Shown here piece by piece: positions 37,101 through 49,132 of a DNA stretch of 52,036 bases. Below the pieces are notes generated by a model, which had not been told where the DNA came from, did not search any database, and saw only the letters and a list, made by a program, of their open reading frames with translations. Source of the DNA: Actinomycetes bacterium. Its GTDB lineage: Bacteria > Actinomycetota > Actinomycetes > Nanopelagicales > Nanopelagicaceae. Positions within the stretch are counted from its first letter, which is position 1; each line of letters opens with the position of its first letter. The stretch is taken from the NCBI GenBank assembly GCA_025363635.1, contig JANYDL010000091.1:1-52036 (forward strand), written 5' to 3'. Position numbers and translations under genes: made by a program.

Positions 37101-37660
37101 TGAGTAAACATACCCTCGCCGTTCTTGTCGAAAATAGCCCTGGCGTTTTGGCGCGTGTGGCATCGCTCTTTTCTAGGCGCGCCTACAACATTGATTCTCT
37201 CGCGGTCGGACCAACAGAAAATCCTGACATATCGCGGATGACGATTGTCCTGAATTTAGAAGGACACGTCCTCGATCAGGTAATGGCGCAGTTATATAAA
37301 TTGGTCAACGTCATCGCCATTTGCGAGATGCCTTTAGAGACCACGATCCAACGCGAACTGCTCTTGGTGAAAGTTGCACCTGGGGCCAAACGAAGTGAAG
37401 TTTTAACGTTGGTGAGACAATTTCAGGCGAAAATCGTTGACGAGGATGACGACGTTCTCACGATCGAATCTACCGCGGATAGTGAAATCATTGAGGGACT
37501 TCTGAGCGCTTTAACACCTTTTGGAATTAAGGAATTGGTTCAATCAGGACTCGTGGCTCTTGAGCGTGGAACGGCCGCGCTATCAGACCGTACGCTTAGC
37601 GCGCAAGGAATTTCTACCGAGCATGACATCAGCAGGACTCAAGCAGATTACCAAAACTAA
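37100..37660 (+). CDS. ilvN: Acetolactate synthase regulatory subunit
   Basis: This small subunit binds valine and adjusts the large subunit. The N-terminal ACT domain covers about residues 4-75 (LAVLVENSPGVLARVASLFSRR), and the C-terminal domain carries ELLLVKV and FGIKELVQSGLVAL. The product is 186 aa, longer than usual by a tail of about 20 residues. It overlaps ilvB by one base. Confidence 0.96.
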   Translation: MSKHTLAVLVENSPGVLARVASLFSRRAYNIDSLAVGPTENPDISRMTIVLNLEGHVLDQVMAQLYKLVNVIAICEMPLETTIQRELLLVKVAPGAKRSEVLTLVRQFQAKIVDEDDDVLTIESTADSEIIEGLLSALTPFGIKELVQSGLVALERGTAALSDRTLSAQGISTEHDISRTQADYQN

Positions 37661-37685
37661 AACGGCCGACTAAGAAGAAAAGTAG

Positions 37686-40317
<2,632 letters not shown>

Positions 40318-40319
40318 AT

Positions 40320-41366
40320 ATGAATAAGACTTCTTTTAATCTGGCCGTCATCGGGGGCGATGGTATTGGACCAGAGGTAGTTGCAGAGGGTTTAAAAGTT
40401 TTGGATGCGGTGAGCTCAAAGTATGGCTACACATTTGAAAAGTCTTTCTATGATCTCGGAGCTGGCTACTGGCACCGAACTGGTGAAGTTTTGCCTCAAT
40501 CTGTGATGGAAGAGTTGGGTAAAAGTGATGTGATTTTGCTCGGGGCCGTTGGCGATCCGACAGTACCTAGTGGCGTTCTGGAAAGAGGACTTCTGCTTAA
40601 ATTAAGATTTGCTTTTGATCATTATGTAAATCTTCGCCCTGCTCGTCTATTTCCAGGAGTTACTTCCCCTTTGGCAACTCAAAAATCCATTGATTTTATT
40701 GTTGTGCGCGAAGGAACCGAAGGGCCATACGTTGGTGCTGGCGGCGTTTTAGCAGAGGGAACAGATTCTGAAATCGCCACTGAGGAGAGTTTGAACACTC
40801 GACGGGGTGCTGAACGGGTTATTCGAGATGCTTTTGCACGCGCGATGGAGCGCCCACGAAAGAAATTGACTCTCGTGCATAAGAACAATGTTTTGACTCG
40901 TGCAGGGGGATTGTGGACGCGTACTTTTAATGAAGTTGCAAAGGAATTTCCTGAGGTTACGACGGATTATCTCCATGTTGACGCTGCGTCGATGTTCTTT
41001 GTGACAAACCCAGAAAGATTTGATGTTGTGGTTACAGACAATCTATTCGGAGACATTTTGACTGATATTGCTGCCGCGATTTGCGGGGGAATAGGACTTG
41101 CAGCATCGGGAAACATTAATCCAACAGGGAAATATCCATCGATGTTTGAGCCAGTGCATGGTTCGGCGCCGGACATTGCTGGCCGAGGGATTGCAGATCC
41201 AACAGCAACGATCATGTCGGTTGCCATGATGTTGAGTCATCTAGGTCTTTCAGCCGCTGCAAATGAGGTAGAGACAATCGTTGCGGCAGATTTGCTGGTA
41301 CGTGGTGATAAGAAAAGAAGCACAAGTGAAATAGGAAGTGCGCTCGCTGCTGCGCTGAAAGGATAG
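40320..41366 (+). CDS. leuB: 3-isopropylmalate dehydrogenase
   Basis: This enzyme oxidatively decarboxylates 3-isopropylmalate in leucine synthesis. Motifs are [10 protein letters not shown] at the start, [11 protein letters not shown], the substrate-binding [10 protein letters not shown], and [10 protein letters not shown], which holds metal-binding aspartates. The length of 348 aa is normal. GGGAG precedes the ATG. With CimA in the same block it probably also acts on methylmalate in the citramalate route. Confidence 0.95.
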   Translation: MNKTSFNLAVIGGDGIGPEVVAEGLKVLDAVSSKYGYTFEKSFYDLGAGYWHRTGEVLPQSVMEELGKSDVILLGAVGDPTVPSGVLERGLLLKLRFAFDHYVNLRPARLFPGVTSPLATQKSIDFIVVREGTEGPYVGAGGVLAEGTDSEIATEESLNTRRGAERVIRDAFARAMERPRKKLTLVHKNNVLTRAGGLWTRTFNEVAKEFPEVTTDYLHVDAASMFFVTNPERFDVVVTDNLFGDILTDIAAAICGGIGLAASGNINPTGKYPSMFEPVHGSAPDIAGRGIADPTATIMSVAMMLSHLGLSAAANEVETIVAADLLVRGDKKRSTSEIGSALAAALKG

Positions 41367-41368
41367 GG

Positions 41369-42454
41369 ATGACGATAAAGATCACTAAGTCCAAGCGGGC
41401 AGTTCCAGAGGCGGACCGTGCAAAGATGGTCGCGAAACCTGGATTTGGAAAGTATTACACAGACCACATGGTGGTCGCAGAGTGGACCGAAGAAAAGGGT
41501 TGGGGTCAGGCTGAATTGAAGCCGTATGGACCCATCGCACTCGACCCTGCTGCAATGGTTTTTCATTATGGTCAAGAAATTTTTGAAGGAATGAAGGCAT
41601 ATCGCCAACCCGACGGGAGCATCGCGCTCTTTCGACCAGAGGCCAATGCAAAACGCTTTGCAAATAGTGCACGCAGGTTAGCGTTGCCGGAGCTCCCGGA
41701 AGAGATTTTTCTCGAGACTATTGAAGCTCTCGTAAAACAAGATGCGGCTTGGGTTCCAGGAAAGGTGGGCGAATCTCTTTATATTCGCCCGTTCATGTTT
41801 GCAACTGAAGTTGGTTTAGGAGTGCGTCCGACAAATCGTGCGCTGTACATGCTAATAGCGACCCCAGCTGGCGCGTATTTCAAACCTGAAGATGCTGTCA
41901 CAGTGTGGATTTCTACCGAGTATGTGCGGGCCGCTATCGGCGGCACGGGTGAGGCAAAATGCGGCGGAAATTACGCGGCCTCCTTGGTGGCTCAAAAGGA
42001 GGCGGCTCTTAAGGGTTGCGATCAAGTCGTGTGGATTGACGCGAAGGAAAGAAGATGGATCGAAGAGATGGGCGGCATGAATCTTTATTTCGTCAAAGGA
42101 AACGGAGCGGATGCAACAGTTTTCACTCCTAAACTCACGGGGACTTTGCTTCCCGGAATTACGAGAGATTCAATTTTGTCAGTCGCAGCCGATCTCGGAT
42201 ACAAAGTTGAAGAGACGATGGTGAGCGTTGATGATTGGCGAGATGGCGTTGAGAGTGGTTTGATCACCGAGATTTTTGCTTGCGGCACAGCGGCCGTTGT
42301 GTCCCCAGTTGGTTGCGCTAAGAGCGCTATGGGCACCTGGATAACTGGTGATGGAACTCCCGGACCGATTACCATGCAAATTCGAAACACATTATTGGGT
42401 ATCCAACATGGAACCATTTCAGATTCTCACAACTGGATGAGAAAAGTTCTTTAA
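41369..42454 (+). CDS. ilvE: Branched-chain amino acid aminotransferase
   Basis: This fold-type IV PLP enzyme carries out the last step of Val, Leu and Ile synthesis. The PLP lysine is expected in AASLVAQKEA near residue 209. Other motifs are FHYGQEIFEGMKAY, SLYIRPFMFATE and EEMGGMNLYFV. The length of 361 aa is normal for the actinobacterial group. It overlaps cimA as TAATG. Confidence 0.96.
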   Translation: MTIKITKSKRAVPEADRAKMVAKPGFGKYYTDHMVVAEWTEEKGWGQAELKPYGPIALDPAAMVFHYGQEIFEGMKAYRQPDGSIALFRPEANAKRFANSARRLALPELPEEIFLETIEALVKQDAAWVPGKVGESLYIRPFMFATEVGLGVRPTNRALYMLIATPAGAYFKPEDAVTVWISTEYVRAAIGGTGEAKCGGNYAASLVAQKEAALKGCDQVVWIDAKERRWIEEMGGMNLYFVKGNGADATVFTPKLTGTLLPGITRDSILSVAADLGYKVEETMVSVDDWRDGVESGLITEIFACGTAAVVSPVGCAKSAMGTWITGDGTPGPITMQIRNTLLGIQHGTISDSHNWMRKVL

Positions 42455-44043
42455 TGTCCTTAACAGATGCCTTTCATATTTATGACACGACTCTTCGCGA
42501 TGGCGCGCAACAAGAGGGGTTAAATCTTTCAGTCCACGACAAATTGGCCATTGCTCGTCATCTAGATGATTTAGGTGTTGGTTTCATCGAAGGTGGATGG
42601 CCAGGAGCAAATCCAAAGGACACAGAGTTTTTCGCGCGCGCAAAGAAAGAGTTGGTGCTTAAAAACTCGACATTCGCCGCTTTCGGCGCCACTCGACGCC
42701 CCAATGTAAAAGCAGCCGATGATGCATTGTTTGGAGCTCTCCGAGATTCAGGCGCCGCCGTGGTTACATTGGTCGCGAAAGCATATGACCGCCATGTCGA
42801 CCTCGCATTGAGAACCACCCTGGATGAGAACTTGGCAATGATCATCGATTCCATTAGACATCTTCGATCAGAGGGGCAGCGAGTATTTCTGGACGCTGAA
42901 CATTTTTTTGATGGCTTTCGCTCCAATCGTGCATACGCACTTGAAGTTGTTCGTGTCGCTGCCGAAGCAGGCGCGGACGTAATTGCACTCTGTGACACCA
43001 ATGGAGGAATGCTGCCGGAGGAACTCGCAGATATTGTCCACGATGTGTTAGGTGCGAGTTCGGCACGCTTAGGAATCCATTGTCACAACGACACTGGTTG
43101 TGCTGTAGCAAATTCGCTTGCTGCGGTGAGCGCGGGCGCAACTCACGTCCAGGGAACTTTGAATGGTTATGGTGAACGCACTGGTAACGCCGATCTAGTT
43201 ACCATCGTTGCAAATTTGCAACTCAAGAAGGGGCTCCAAGTTCTACCTGAAGGCCTGCTTCCAGAAGCATTTCGCATATCTCATGCAATTGCAGAGGTAA
43301 CTAACGTTTCTCCGAGCGCTCGGCAGCCTTACGTTGGGTTCTCAGCTTTTGCGCACAAGGCTGGACTACATGCGAGTGCCATAAAAGTTGATCCCACTTT
43401 GTACCAACATGAAGACCCATCTTCTGTGGGAAACGATATGAGGATGCTTGTTTCGGATATGGCTGGGCGTGCATCGATTGAATTGAAATCACAGGAACTC
43501 GGAATTGATTTAGGTGGAGATCGCGAACTCATTGGTCGAGTTGTTGCTCGGGTTAAAGAAATGGAATCTCGCGGATTTACTTTTGAGGCAGCCGATGCTT
43601 CTTTTGAATTGCTTCTCCGAGAAGAAGCGACAGGAGTCAGGCCCCATTTCTTCACCATCGAGCATTGGCTTACCACTGTTGAACGGTCGGCGGATCAAGG
43701 CATTATTACTAAAGCAGAGATAGTTATTACTGCGATAGGGGAGAGGATCTCTTGCACGGGTGAAGGAAATGGTCCAGTTAACGCTTTCGATAATGCCCTG
43801 CGTTCAGGGTTAAAGAAGTTATATCCTGAGTTGGCCACACTTGAATTGACAGACTATAAAGTGCGAATTTTGGAAGGTCGACTTGGTACTGGAGCAATCA
43901 CCCGCGTCCTTGTTGAAACTAGCGATGGAAAGGGCGAATGGAGCACAGTTGGTGTTCACGAAAACGTTATTGCGGCTTCAGCGATGGCTCTAGAAGATGC
44001 CGTGACCTATGGCTTACTGAGGCAGGGCCGAGTTCCGGAGTAG
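42454..44043 (+). CDS. cimA: (R)-citramalate synthase
   Basis: CimA condenses pyruvate and acetyl-CoA to citramalate, giving 2-oxobutanoate for isoleucine without threonine deaminase. The DRE-TIM barrel opens with YDTTLRDGAQQEGLNLSV and has FLDAEHFFDGF, HCHNDTG and NGYGERTGNADL. A C-terminal regulatory (LeuA-dimer) domain covers about residues 395-520. At 529 aa, the DGAQQEG and AEHFFDG signatures favour CimA over isopropylmalate synthase. It lies in the ilv/leu block, one base overlapping ilvE. Confidence 0.93.
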   Translation: MSLTDAFHIYDTTLRDGAQQEGLNLSVHDKLAIARHLDDLGVGFIEGGWPGANPKDTEFFARAKKELVLKNSTFAAFGATRRPNVKAADDALFGALRDSGAAVVTLVAKAYDRHVDLALRTTLDENLAMIIDSIRHLRSEGQRVFLDAEHFFDGFRSNRAYALEVVRVAAEAGADVIALCDTNGGMLPEELADIVHDVLGASSARLGIHCHNDTGCAVANSLAAVSAGATHVQGTLNGYGERTGNADLVTIVANLQLKKGLQVLPEGLLPEAFRISHAIAEVTNVSPSARQPYVGFSAFAHKAGLHASAIKVDPTLYQHEDPSSVGNDMRMLVSDMAGRASIELKSQELGIDLGGDRELIGRVVARVKEMESRGFTFEAADASFELLLREEATGVRPHFFTIEHWLTTVERSADQGIITKAEIVITAIGERISCTGEGNGPVNAFDNALRSGLKKLYPELATLELTDYKVRILEGRLGTGAITRVLVETSDGKGEWSTVGVHENVIAASAMALEDAVTYGLLRQGRVPE

Positions 44044-44046
44044 CCT
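44041..44046 (+). promoter_or_regulatory. Candidate -10 element of xerC, overlapping the cimA stop codon
   Basis: TAGCCT ends 6 nt before the xerC GTG and begins with the TAG stop of cimA. There is no separate Shine-Dalgarno site. This is weaker than the other cases because the stop codon supplies TA by default. Confidence 0.3.
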
Positions 44047-44052
44047 TACAAG

Positions 44053-44970
44053 GTGGGCGAAGAGAATTTTTTGGCAGTGGTGCGGGACTTTAAAACGCAT
44101 CTTTTACTCGAAAGGAAACTCTCATCTCATACAGTTCGCGCATATTTAGGTGATATCCAAAGTCTGATCGACCATTTAACACTCTTGCAGATATCAACAA
44201 TTACAGAGCTTAAACTTTCACACATTCGATCTTGGTTAGCCACCATGCAGGTCAAAGGTGCAGCGAGAACAACAATGTCACGCAGGGCAGTCACGATTCG
44301 CATTTTCACAAAATGGGCCAACAAGAAGGGGTATATCTCGACAGATGTCGGTTCTGCTTTGGCAACTCCAAAAGCTCACAAAACTTTGCCGGACGTTCTC
44401 AATGTTGCCAATGTCAACTTGGCAATGGATGCGCTTGCGCTTCGCGTTGGGGAGGAGGAAGGTCCGATTGCGCTTCGCGATTGTGCAATGGTGGAAGTGC
44501 TCTATGCCAGCGGCGCTCGGGTATCAGAATTATGTGGACTGGATTTTAAAGATATCGATTATGAACGCCAGACCATTCGCGTTTTGGGTAAAGGGAATAA
44601 AGAGCGAACTATTCCTATCGGAAATCCTGCGATGCGCGCTCTTAAGTCCTGGTTGGCTGAGGGCAGAGCCAGCCTTGCAAATTCCACCTCTGAAAACGCG
44701 CTTTTTTTGGGTTCAAGAGGAAAACGGATCGATCCCCGCGCCGTTAGAACTGTTGTTTACAGCGCCTTAACGGCCCTTGAGGGTGCAGTGCGGATGGGTC
44801 CGCACACGCTTCGACATACCGCCGCCACACATCTGTTAGAGGGTGGAGCCGATTTGCGAACCGTTCAAGAGATTTTGGGGCATGCTTCTTTGGCCACAAC
44901 GCAGATTTACACGCATGTTTCAACAGATCGGCTCCAAAAGGCTTTCAAGCAAGCTCATCCACGAGCCTAA
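44053..44970 (+). CDS. xerC: Tyrosine recombinase, XerC-type
   Basis: With XerD this enzyme resolves chromosome dimers at dif. An N-terminal SAM-like core-binding domain (about residues 1-95) precedes the catalytic domain. Catalytic residues are Arg in YASGARVSELCG (near 155), Lys in LGKGNKERTIP, the HTLRH block near 252, His in GHASLATTQ and Tyr in QIYTHV (near 287). The length of 305 aa is normal. Position before rpsB is typical of actinobacterial XerC. No phage or integron context is present, so a mobile-element integrase is unlikely. Confidence 0.9.
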   Translation: MGEENFLAVVRDFKTHLLLERKLSSHTVRAYLGDIQSLIDHLTLLQISTITELKLSHIRSWLATMQVKGAARTTMSRRAVTIRIFTKWANKKGYISTDVGSALATPKAHKTLPDVLNVANVNLAMDALALRVGEEEGPIALRDCAMVEVLYASGARVSELCGLDFKDIDYERQTIRVLGKGNKERTIPIGNPAMRALKSWLAEGRASLANSTSENALFLGSRGKRIDPRAVRTVVYSALTALEGAVRMGPHTLRHTAATHLLEGGADLRTVQEILGHASLATTQIYTHVSTDRLQKAFKQAHPRA

Positions 44971-45025
44971 TTCCGGCTCAAGCGACGTGATTTTCTCCAG
45001 CCTGCGTCAGGTAAGATTGAGCACG

Positions 45026-45045
45026 CACCACAAGCAATTGTGGTG
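45026..45045 (+). other. Stem-loop with GCAA tetraloop upstream of rpsB
   Basis: CACCACAA and TTGTGGTG form a perfect 8-bp stem closed by a GCAA (GNRA-type) tetraloop. No T-tract follows, so it is not an ordinary terminator for xerC. It may be part of an rpsB leader or a 3' stabiliser of the xerC message. Confidence 0.5.
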
Positions 45046-45143
45046 ACTTCACGCATCCAATTCGTACCACCTCGGTCCAGTTCGCTGGTCGGTGATTTTA
45101 AGGATGCTAGAGGGCTGACAAATAGTTAGCCCAATAACCGAGA

Positions 45144-45166
45144 GCGAATTCTCTGTGAGAATTCGC
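45144..45166 (+). promoter_or_regulatory. Stem-loop next to the rpsB Shine-Dalgarno site
   Basis: GCGAATTCTC and GAGAATTCGC form a perfect 10-bp stem around TGT. It ends directly before the AAGAAGGAG that serves rpsB. A structure this close to the ribosome-binding site is a good candidate for translational autoregulation, as known for the unrelated rpsB leaders of other bacteria. The rpsB promoter itself was not resolved. Confidence 0.6.
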
Positions 45167-45184
45167 AAGAAGGAGTGTGCCGCG

Positions 45185-46033
45185 ATGGCGGTTGTAACAA
45201 TGCGAGAACTTCTCGACAGCGGTGTCCACTTCGGACATCAGACTCGTCGATGGAATCCAAAAATGAAGCGCTTCATATTTACCGAGCGCAACGGAATTTA
45301 CATCATCGATATTCAACAATCCCTAGGACTTATCGATAGCGCCTATGAGTTTGTTAAGGATGTCGTTGCAAAGGGTGGCCATGTACTTTTCGTAGGCACC
45401 AAGAAGCAGGCACAAGAACCAATCATTCAGCAATCTGCACGCGTTGGAATGCCATATGTAACTGAGCGCTGGCTTGGTGGGATGCTCACCAACTTCCCAA
45501 CCGTGTACAAGCGAATCCAACGTCTGAAGGAACTCGAAGCGTTGGAAAGCGCCAACGATCAGGTTCTAACAAAGAAAGAACTCCTTATTCTTCGACGTGA
45601 GCGCGAGAAATTGCACAAGAACCTCAACGGAATTCGCAACATGACCAAATTACCAAGTGCAATTTGGGTAGTCGATACCAAGAAAGAGCACCTTGCGGTT
45701 GCTGAAGCCAAGAAACTAGGAATCCCTGTCATCGCAATTTTGGATACAAACTGTGATCCAGATGAAGTTGATTTTAAGATTCCAGGCAATGATGATGCGA
45801 TTCGCTCCATCGGTCTTCTTACCCGAGTTATTACAGATGCTATTGCGGCCGGACTGCAAGCCCGCGTATCTAGCGTAAAAGAAGAGGCAAAGCCTGATGC
45901 AGAAACTGTTGCTGCGGGAGAGCCTTTAGCTGACTGGGAGAAAGAGATTCTCACGGGCACGCCGACATCTGAGGATGCAGCACCAACAACGGTTGTCGAA
46001 ACACCAGTCGTAACAGAAACGCCGGAGGCATAA
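45185..46033 (+). CDS. rpsB: Ribosomal protein uS2
   Basis: This is a 30S subunit protein. The family start [20 protein letters not shown], the motif [10 protein letters not shown] and the block [21 protein letters not shown] are clear. A C-terminal acidic, threonine-rich tail of about 45 residues extends beyond the core, as in many actinobacteria. I chose the ATG at 45185 with AAGGAG 9 nt upstream. The frame extends to 45155 through the hairpin and is not coding there. The product is 282 aa. Confidence 0.97.
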   Translation: MAVVTMRELLDSGVHFGHQTRRWNPKMKRFIFTERNGIYIIDIQQSLGLIDSAYEFVKDVVAKGGHVLFVGTKKQAQEPIIQQSARVGMPYVTERWLGGMLTNFPTVYKRIQRLKELEALESANDQVLTKKELLILRREREKLHKNLNGIRNMTKLPSAIWVVDTKKEHLAVAEAKKLGIPVIAILDTNCDPDEVDFKIPGNDDAIRSIGLLTRVITDAIAAGLQARVSSVKEEAKPDAETVAAGEPLADWEKEILTGTPTSEDAAPTTVVETPVVTETPEA

Positions 46034-46034
46034 A

Positions 46035-46874
46035 TTGAATTACTCAGCAGCAGACGTCAAACGACTTCGCGAAGCAACCGCAGCAGGAATGTTGGATTGC
46101 AAGAAGGCGCTCGATGAAGCAGAAGGTGATTTCGATAAGGCCATGGACATCATTCGAGTCAGGGGTCTTAAGGGAATTACAAAGCGTGAAGGACGTACGA
46201 CTACTAATGGTCTCGTCATAGCAAAAGTTGTTGGAAATCTCGGAGTAATGCTTGAACTTGCTTGCGAGACAGACTTTGTTTCCAAAGGTGAGAGATTTCA
46301 AGCATTGGGCGAAGAACTCGTTCAGCATTTAATCTCTTCGAAGATTGCCGATGTTGATACATTCTTGGCTTCGGAAATTACTCCTGGTCGTACCGTTCAA
46401 TCGGCAGTTGAAAATGCAAATGCAACGCTCGGAGAGAAGATTGAGGTTCGCCGAGTTGCAGTCCTTGATGGATCTCCAGTAGGTGTTTACCTTCACCGCA
46501 CCAGTCCAGACCTTCCACCACAGGTCGGCGTCCTTGTTCAGTTAACAAAGGATGCAGTCGCTGAGGCTCAAGAAGTTGGAAAAGAAATTGCTCAGCACAT
46601 TGCCGCTTTCTCTCCTTCCTATGTGAGGAGAGAAGATGTCCCTGCCGACCTCATCGAAAACGAACGTCGTCTCGCAGAGGAGACCGCACGTAACGAGGGC
46701 AAGCCAGAGGCTTCCTTATCTAAAATCATTGAGGGTCGTGTGACCGGCTTTGTGAAAGAAGTAAGTTTGATTGAACAGGCATTCGCAAAAGATGCGAAAA
46801 AGACTGTGAAGCAGATTCTCGATGAAGCAGGGACCGCCGTTAAGGCATTCCATCGCTTCCGCGTGGGTCAATAA
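46035..46874 (+). CDS. tsf: Elongation factor Ts
   Basis: EF-Ts exchanges GDP on EF-Tu. The UBA domain starts the protein (VKRLREATAAGMLDCKKAL), followed by the core with TDFVSKGERF. Signature 2-like sequence ELACETDFVSK is present. The start is TTG, one base after the rpsB stop, with GGAGG inside the rpsB end. The length of 279 aa is normal. Confidence 0.97.
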   Translation: MNYSAADVKRLREATAAGMLDCKKALDEAEGDFDKAMDIIRVRGLKGITKREGRTTTNGLVIAKVVGNLGVMLELACETDFVSKGERFQALGEELVQHLISSKIADVDTFLASEITPGRTVQSAVENANATLGEKIEVRRVAVLDGSPVGVYLHRTSPDLPPQVGVLVQLTKDAVAEAQEVGKEIAQHIAAFSPSYVRREDVPADLIENERRLAEETARNEGKPEASLSKIIEGRVTGFVKEVSLIEQAFAKDAKKTVKQILDEAGTAVKAFHRFRVGQ

Positions 46875-46943
46875 GATCAGTTGGGCCAGTCGTAGACTTA
46901 GGCAAGTTTGACGAGATCTTCATAAGTTGTGAAAGGAGCACTC

Positions 46944-47666
46944 ATGCCCGGCACTAGAGGTAGTTACGGGCGAGTGCTCCTTAAACTTTCTGGCGAAGTA
47001 TTCGGGGGAGCAAAAGGCATCGGAGTCGATCCTGATGTGGTGCAGGACGTTGCAAAACAAATCGCAGATGTGGTGAATACGGGCGTACAAGTCGCAATTG
47101 TTGTTGGTGGCGGAAATTATTTCCGCGGAGCTGAATTACAACATCGAGGCATGGATCGGGCGCGAGCGGACTATATGGGCATGCTCGGAACCGTAATGAA
47201 CTGCTTGGCCCTCCAGGACTTTCTAGAAAAGCAGGGTATAGATACGAGAGTTCAAACAGCGATCACGATGGGACAAGTTGCGGAGCCCTATGTTCCTCGT
47301 CGAGCAATTCGACACCTTGAAAAGGGTCGGGTCGTGATTTTCGGTGCAGGTGCGGGTATGCCTTTCTTTACTACCGATACCGTTGCAGCCCAAAGGGCCT
47401 TGGAAATCGAGTGCGAAGCGCTGCTTTTAGCCAAGAGTGGAGTCGACGGCGTTTACTCCGCTGACCCTCGCAAAGATGCTGAGGCGGTCAAGTACGACAC
47501 AATTTCTTACGACGAGGTGCTTGCTAAATCTTTAGCGGTGGCCGATGCAGCCGCATTTAGCCTTTGTCGCGAAAATAATCTTCCTATTGTGATTTTTGAT
47601 TTATTGGCAAATGGAAATATTGGTAGAGCAGTTCGCGGTGAAATCATTGGAACCCTAGTTGCCTGA
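46944..47666 (+). CDS. pyrH: Uridylate kinase
   Basis: This enzyme phosphorylates UMP to UDP. It has the amino-acid-kinase fold with [12 protein letters not shown] at the start, [10 protein letters not shown] and [16 protein letters not shown] chose the ATG at 46944 because AAAGGAG lies 5 nt before it. The GTG at 46929 would place that site inside the gene. The product is 240 aa, normal. Its place in rpsB-tsf-pyrH-frr is widely conserved. Confidence 0.96.
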   Translation: MPGTRGSYGRVLLKLSGEVFGGAKGIGVDPDVVQDVAKQIADVVNTGVQVAIVVGGGNYFRGAELQHRGMDRARADYMGMLGTVMNCLALQDFLEKQGIDTRVQTAITMGQVAEPYVPRRAIRHLEKGRVVIFGAGAGMPFFTTDTVAAQRALEIECEALLLAKSGVDGVYSADPRKDAEAVKYDTISYDEVLAKSLAVADAAAFSLCRENNLPIVIFDLLANGNIGRAVRGEIIGTLVA

Positions 47667-47705
47667 TGATTCGTTCATGAGTAGATATTTATCGGAGGAG
47701 CAATA

Positions 47706-48269
47706 ATGAGTGATGTCGCAACCACATTAAAAGATGCCGAAACAAAGATGGATAAGGCGATTGAGGTTGCAAAAGAGGATTTTGCAACCATCAGAACTGG
47801 TCGGGCACACCCATCTTTCTTCAACAAGATCATGGTCGAGTACTACGGTACCTACACCCCTTTATCGCAGCTGGCTTCTTTCCAAGTTCCTGAAGCGCGA
47901 ATGGCAATTATTTCTCCCTTTGATAAAGGGGCAATGGCCGCTATCGAAAAGGCGATTCGTGAATCCGATCTCGGAGTTAATCCAGGAAATGATGGAGTTG
48001 TGATTCGCGTAAATTTTCCTCAATTAACTGAAGAGCGACGTAAAGAGTACATAAAAGTGGTTCGTACAAAGGGTGAGGATTCAAAAGTCTCATTGCGCAA
48101 TATCCGTCGAAGCGCAAAGGAAATTCTAGAGAAATTGGAAAAAGACAGTTTGATCGGGAAAGATGATTTGACTCGAGGTGAAAAAGAATTGGAAAAGTTG
48201 ACTTCGGATCATGTCGCAAAGATTGACGATTTAGTCAAGCACAAGGAGATTGAACTTCTCGAAGTCTGA
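47706..48269 (+). CDS. frr: Ribosome recycling factor
   Basis: With EF-G, this factor splits post-termination ribosomes. The protein is 187 aa with the long helical domain (ATIRTGRAHPSFFNKI, LTEERRKEYIKVVR) and the small insert domain (about residues 30-105). GGAGGAG lies 6 nt before the ATG. Confidence 0.97.
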   Translation: MSDVATTLKDAETKMDKAIEVAKEDFATIRTGRAHPSFFNKIMVEYYGTYTPLSQLASFQVPEARMAIISPFDKGAMAAIEKAIRESDLGVNPGNDGVVIRVNFPQLTEERRKEYIKVVRTKGEDSKVSLRNIRRSAKEILEKLEKDSLIGKDDLTRGEKELEKLTSDHVAKIDDLVKHKEIELLEV

Positions 48270-48286
48270 GAGTTCTCATTACAGGC

Positions 48287-49132
48287 ATGGATGATCTGCA
48301 TAGACTTAACGGCCGAATTAATGACCGCGCCGGGCGAAAGCTGCTTCCCTCAATTCTCGTAAGTGGGACCTTGCTTCTCATAATTTGGTTTGCACTGGCT
48401 TTTCATCGCGAACTTTTCGCAATTTTTATCGGGGTGGCTGTCATTCTTGGAATCAGAGAAATCGTGCGAGCATTCGAGAGATCTGACACGAATATTTCTT
48501 TCCCCGCTCTAGCCTTTGCGACAGTTGTACTCACTCTTTCCACTTGGCGTGGGAGTCTGGCGGGACTCGCGATTGCAACGGCTTTTTGTCTTCCGAATCT
48601 CTTGATTCTCCTTTTGCGAAAAGGTCCAGAGGGTTTTGTAAAGAAAGCAACGGCGACAACTCTTGTTTTGATTTATTTGCCATTTCTGGCTGGTTTTCTG
48701 ATTCTTTTGGCGCGCCCCTTCGACGGGCTATATCGTGTTATGACCTTTGTTGTGTTGATCAGTTGCAATGACACATTCGGCTATTTAGTGGGCGTACTTT
48801 TTGGAAAGCATCCATTGGTCCCAAAAATAAGTCCGAAAAAGTCTTGGGAAGGTTTGGCTGGTTCTGTAGTTTTTACGGTCCTCGGAGGCGCTCTGAGTTT
48901 TCACTATTTGATGCACGAACATTGGTGGATTGGTGCCCTCGTGGGGTTCGTGGTCGTCTTCACCGCCACAGGGGGTGATCTCATCGAAAGTGGATTGAAG
49001 AGAGATCTGGCAATTAAGGATATGGGATCGATCCTTCCGGGTCATGGTGGAATTCTCGATCGCTTGGATTCAGCGTTGCTCTCAGCCCCGGCCGTGTGGC
49101 TCGCGTTTGAAATCGTAAAGAGATATTTGTGA
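48287..49132 (+). CDS. cdsA: Phosphatidate cytidylyltransferase (CDP-diacylglycerol synthase)
   Basis: This integral membrane enzyme makes CDP-diacylglycerol from phosphatidic acid and CTP. It has about eight hydrophobic helices. The C-terminal CDS signature [20 protein letters not shown], followed by GILDRLDS, is complete. The length of 281 aa is normal. No Shine-Dalgarno site is visible before the ATG. The end overlaps rlmN as GTGA. Confidence 0.94.
   Translation: MDDLHRLNGRINDRAGRKLLPSILVSGTLLLIIWFALAFHRELFAIFIGVAVILGIREIVRAFERSDTNISFPALAFATVVLTLSTWRGSLAGLAIATAFCLPNLLILLLRKGPEGFVKKATATTLVLIYLPFLAGFLILLARPFDGLYRVMTFVVLISCNDTFGYLVGVLFGKHPLVPKISPKKSWEGLAGSVVFTVLGGALSFHYLMHEHWWIGALVGFVVVFTATGGDLIESGLKRDLAIKDMGSILPGHGGILDRLDSALLSAPAVWLAFEIVKRYL

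Noticed and set aside
44053-44970. Phage or integron integrase
   Set aside because: The gene has XerC length and motifs, sits in the conserved position before rpsB, and has no att repeats, cassettes or phage genes nearby.
44971-45140. A defined rpsB promoter
   Set aside because: Several TA-rich hexamers exist (for example TAGAGG at 45108), but none has a -35 at acceptable spacing.
45155-45184. Longer rpsB beginning at 45155
   Set aside because: Those codons are the 3' half of a 10-bp hairpin and the Shine-Dalgarno site. [10 protein letters not shown] at 45185 is the family start.
46929-46943. GTG start for pyrH at 46929
   Set aside because: It would place the AAAGGAG ribosome-binding site inside the gene. 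The ATG at 46944 follows that site correctly.
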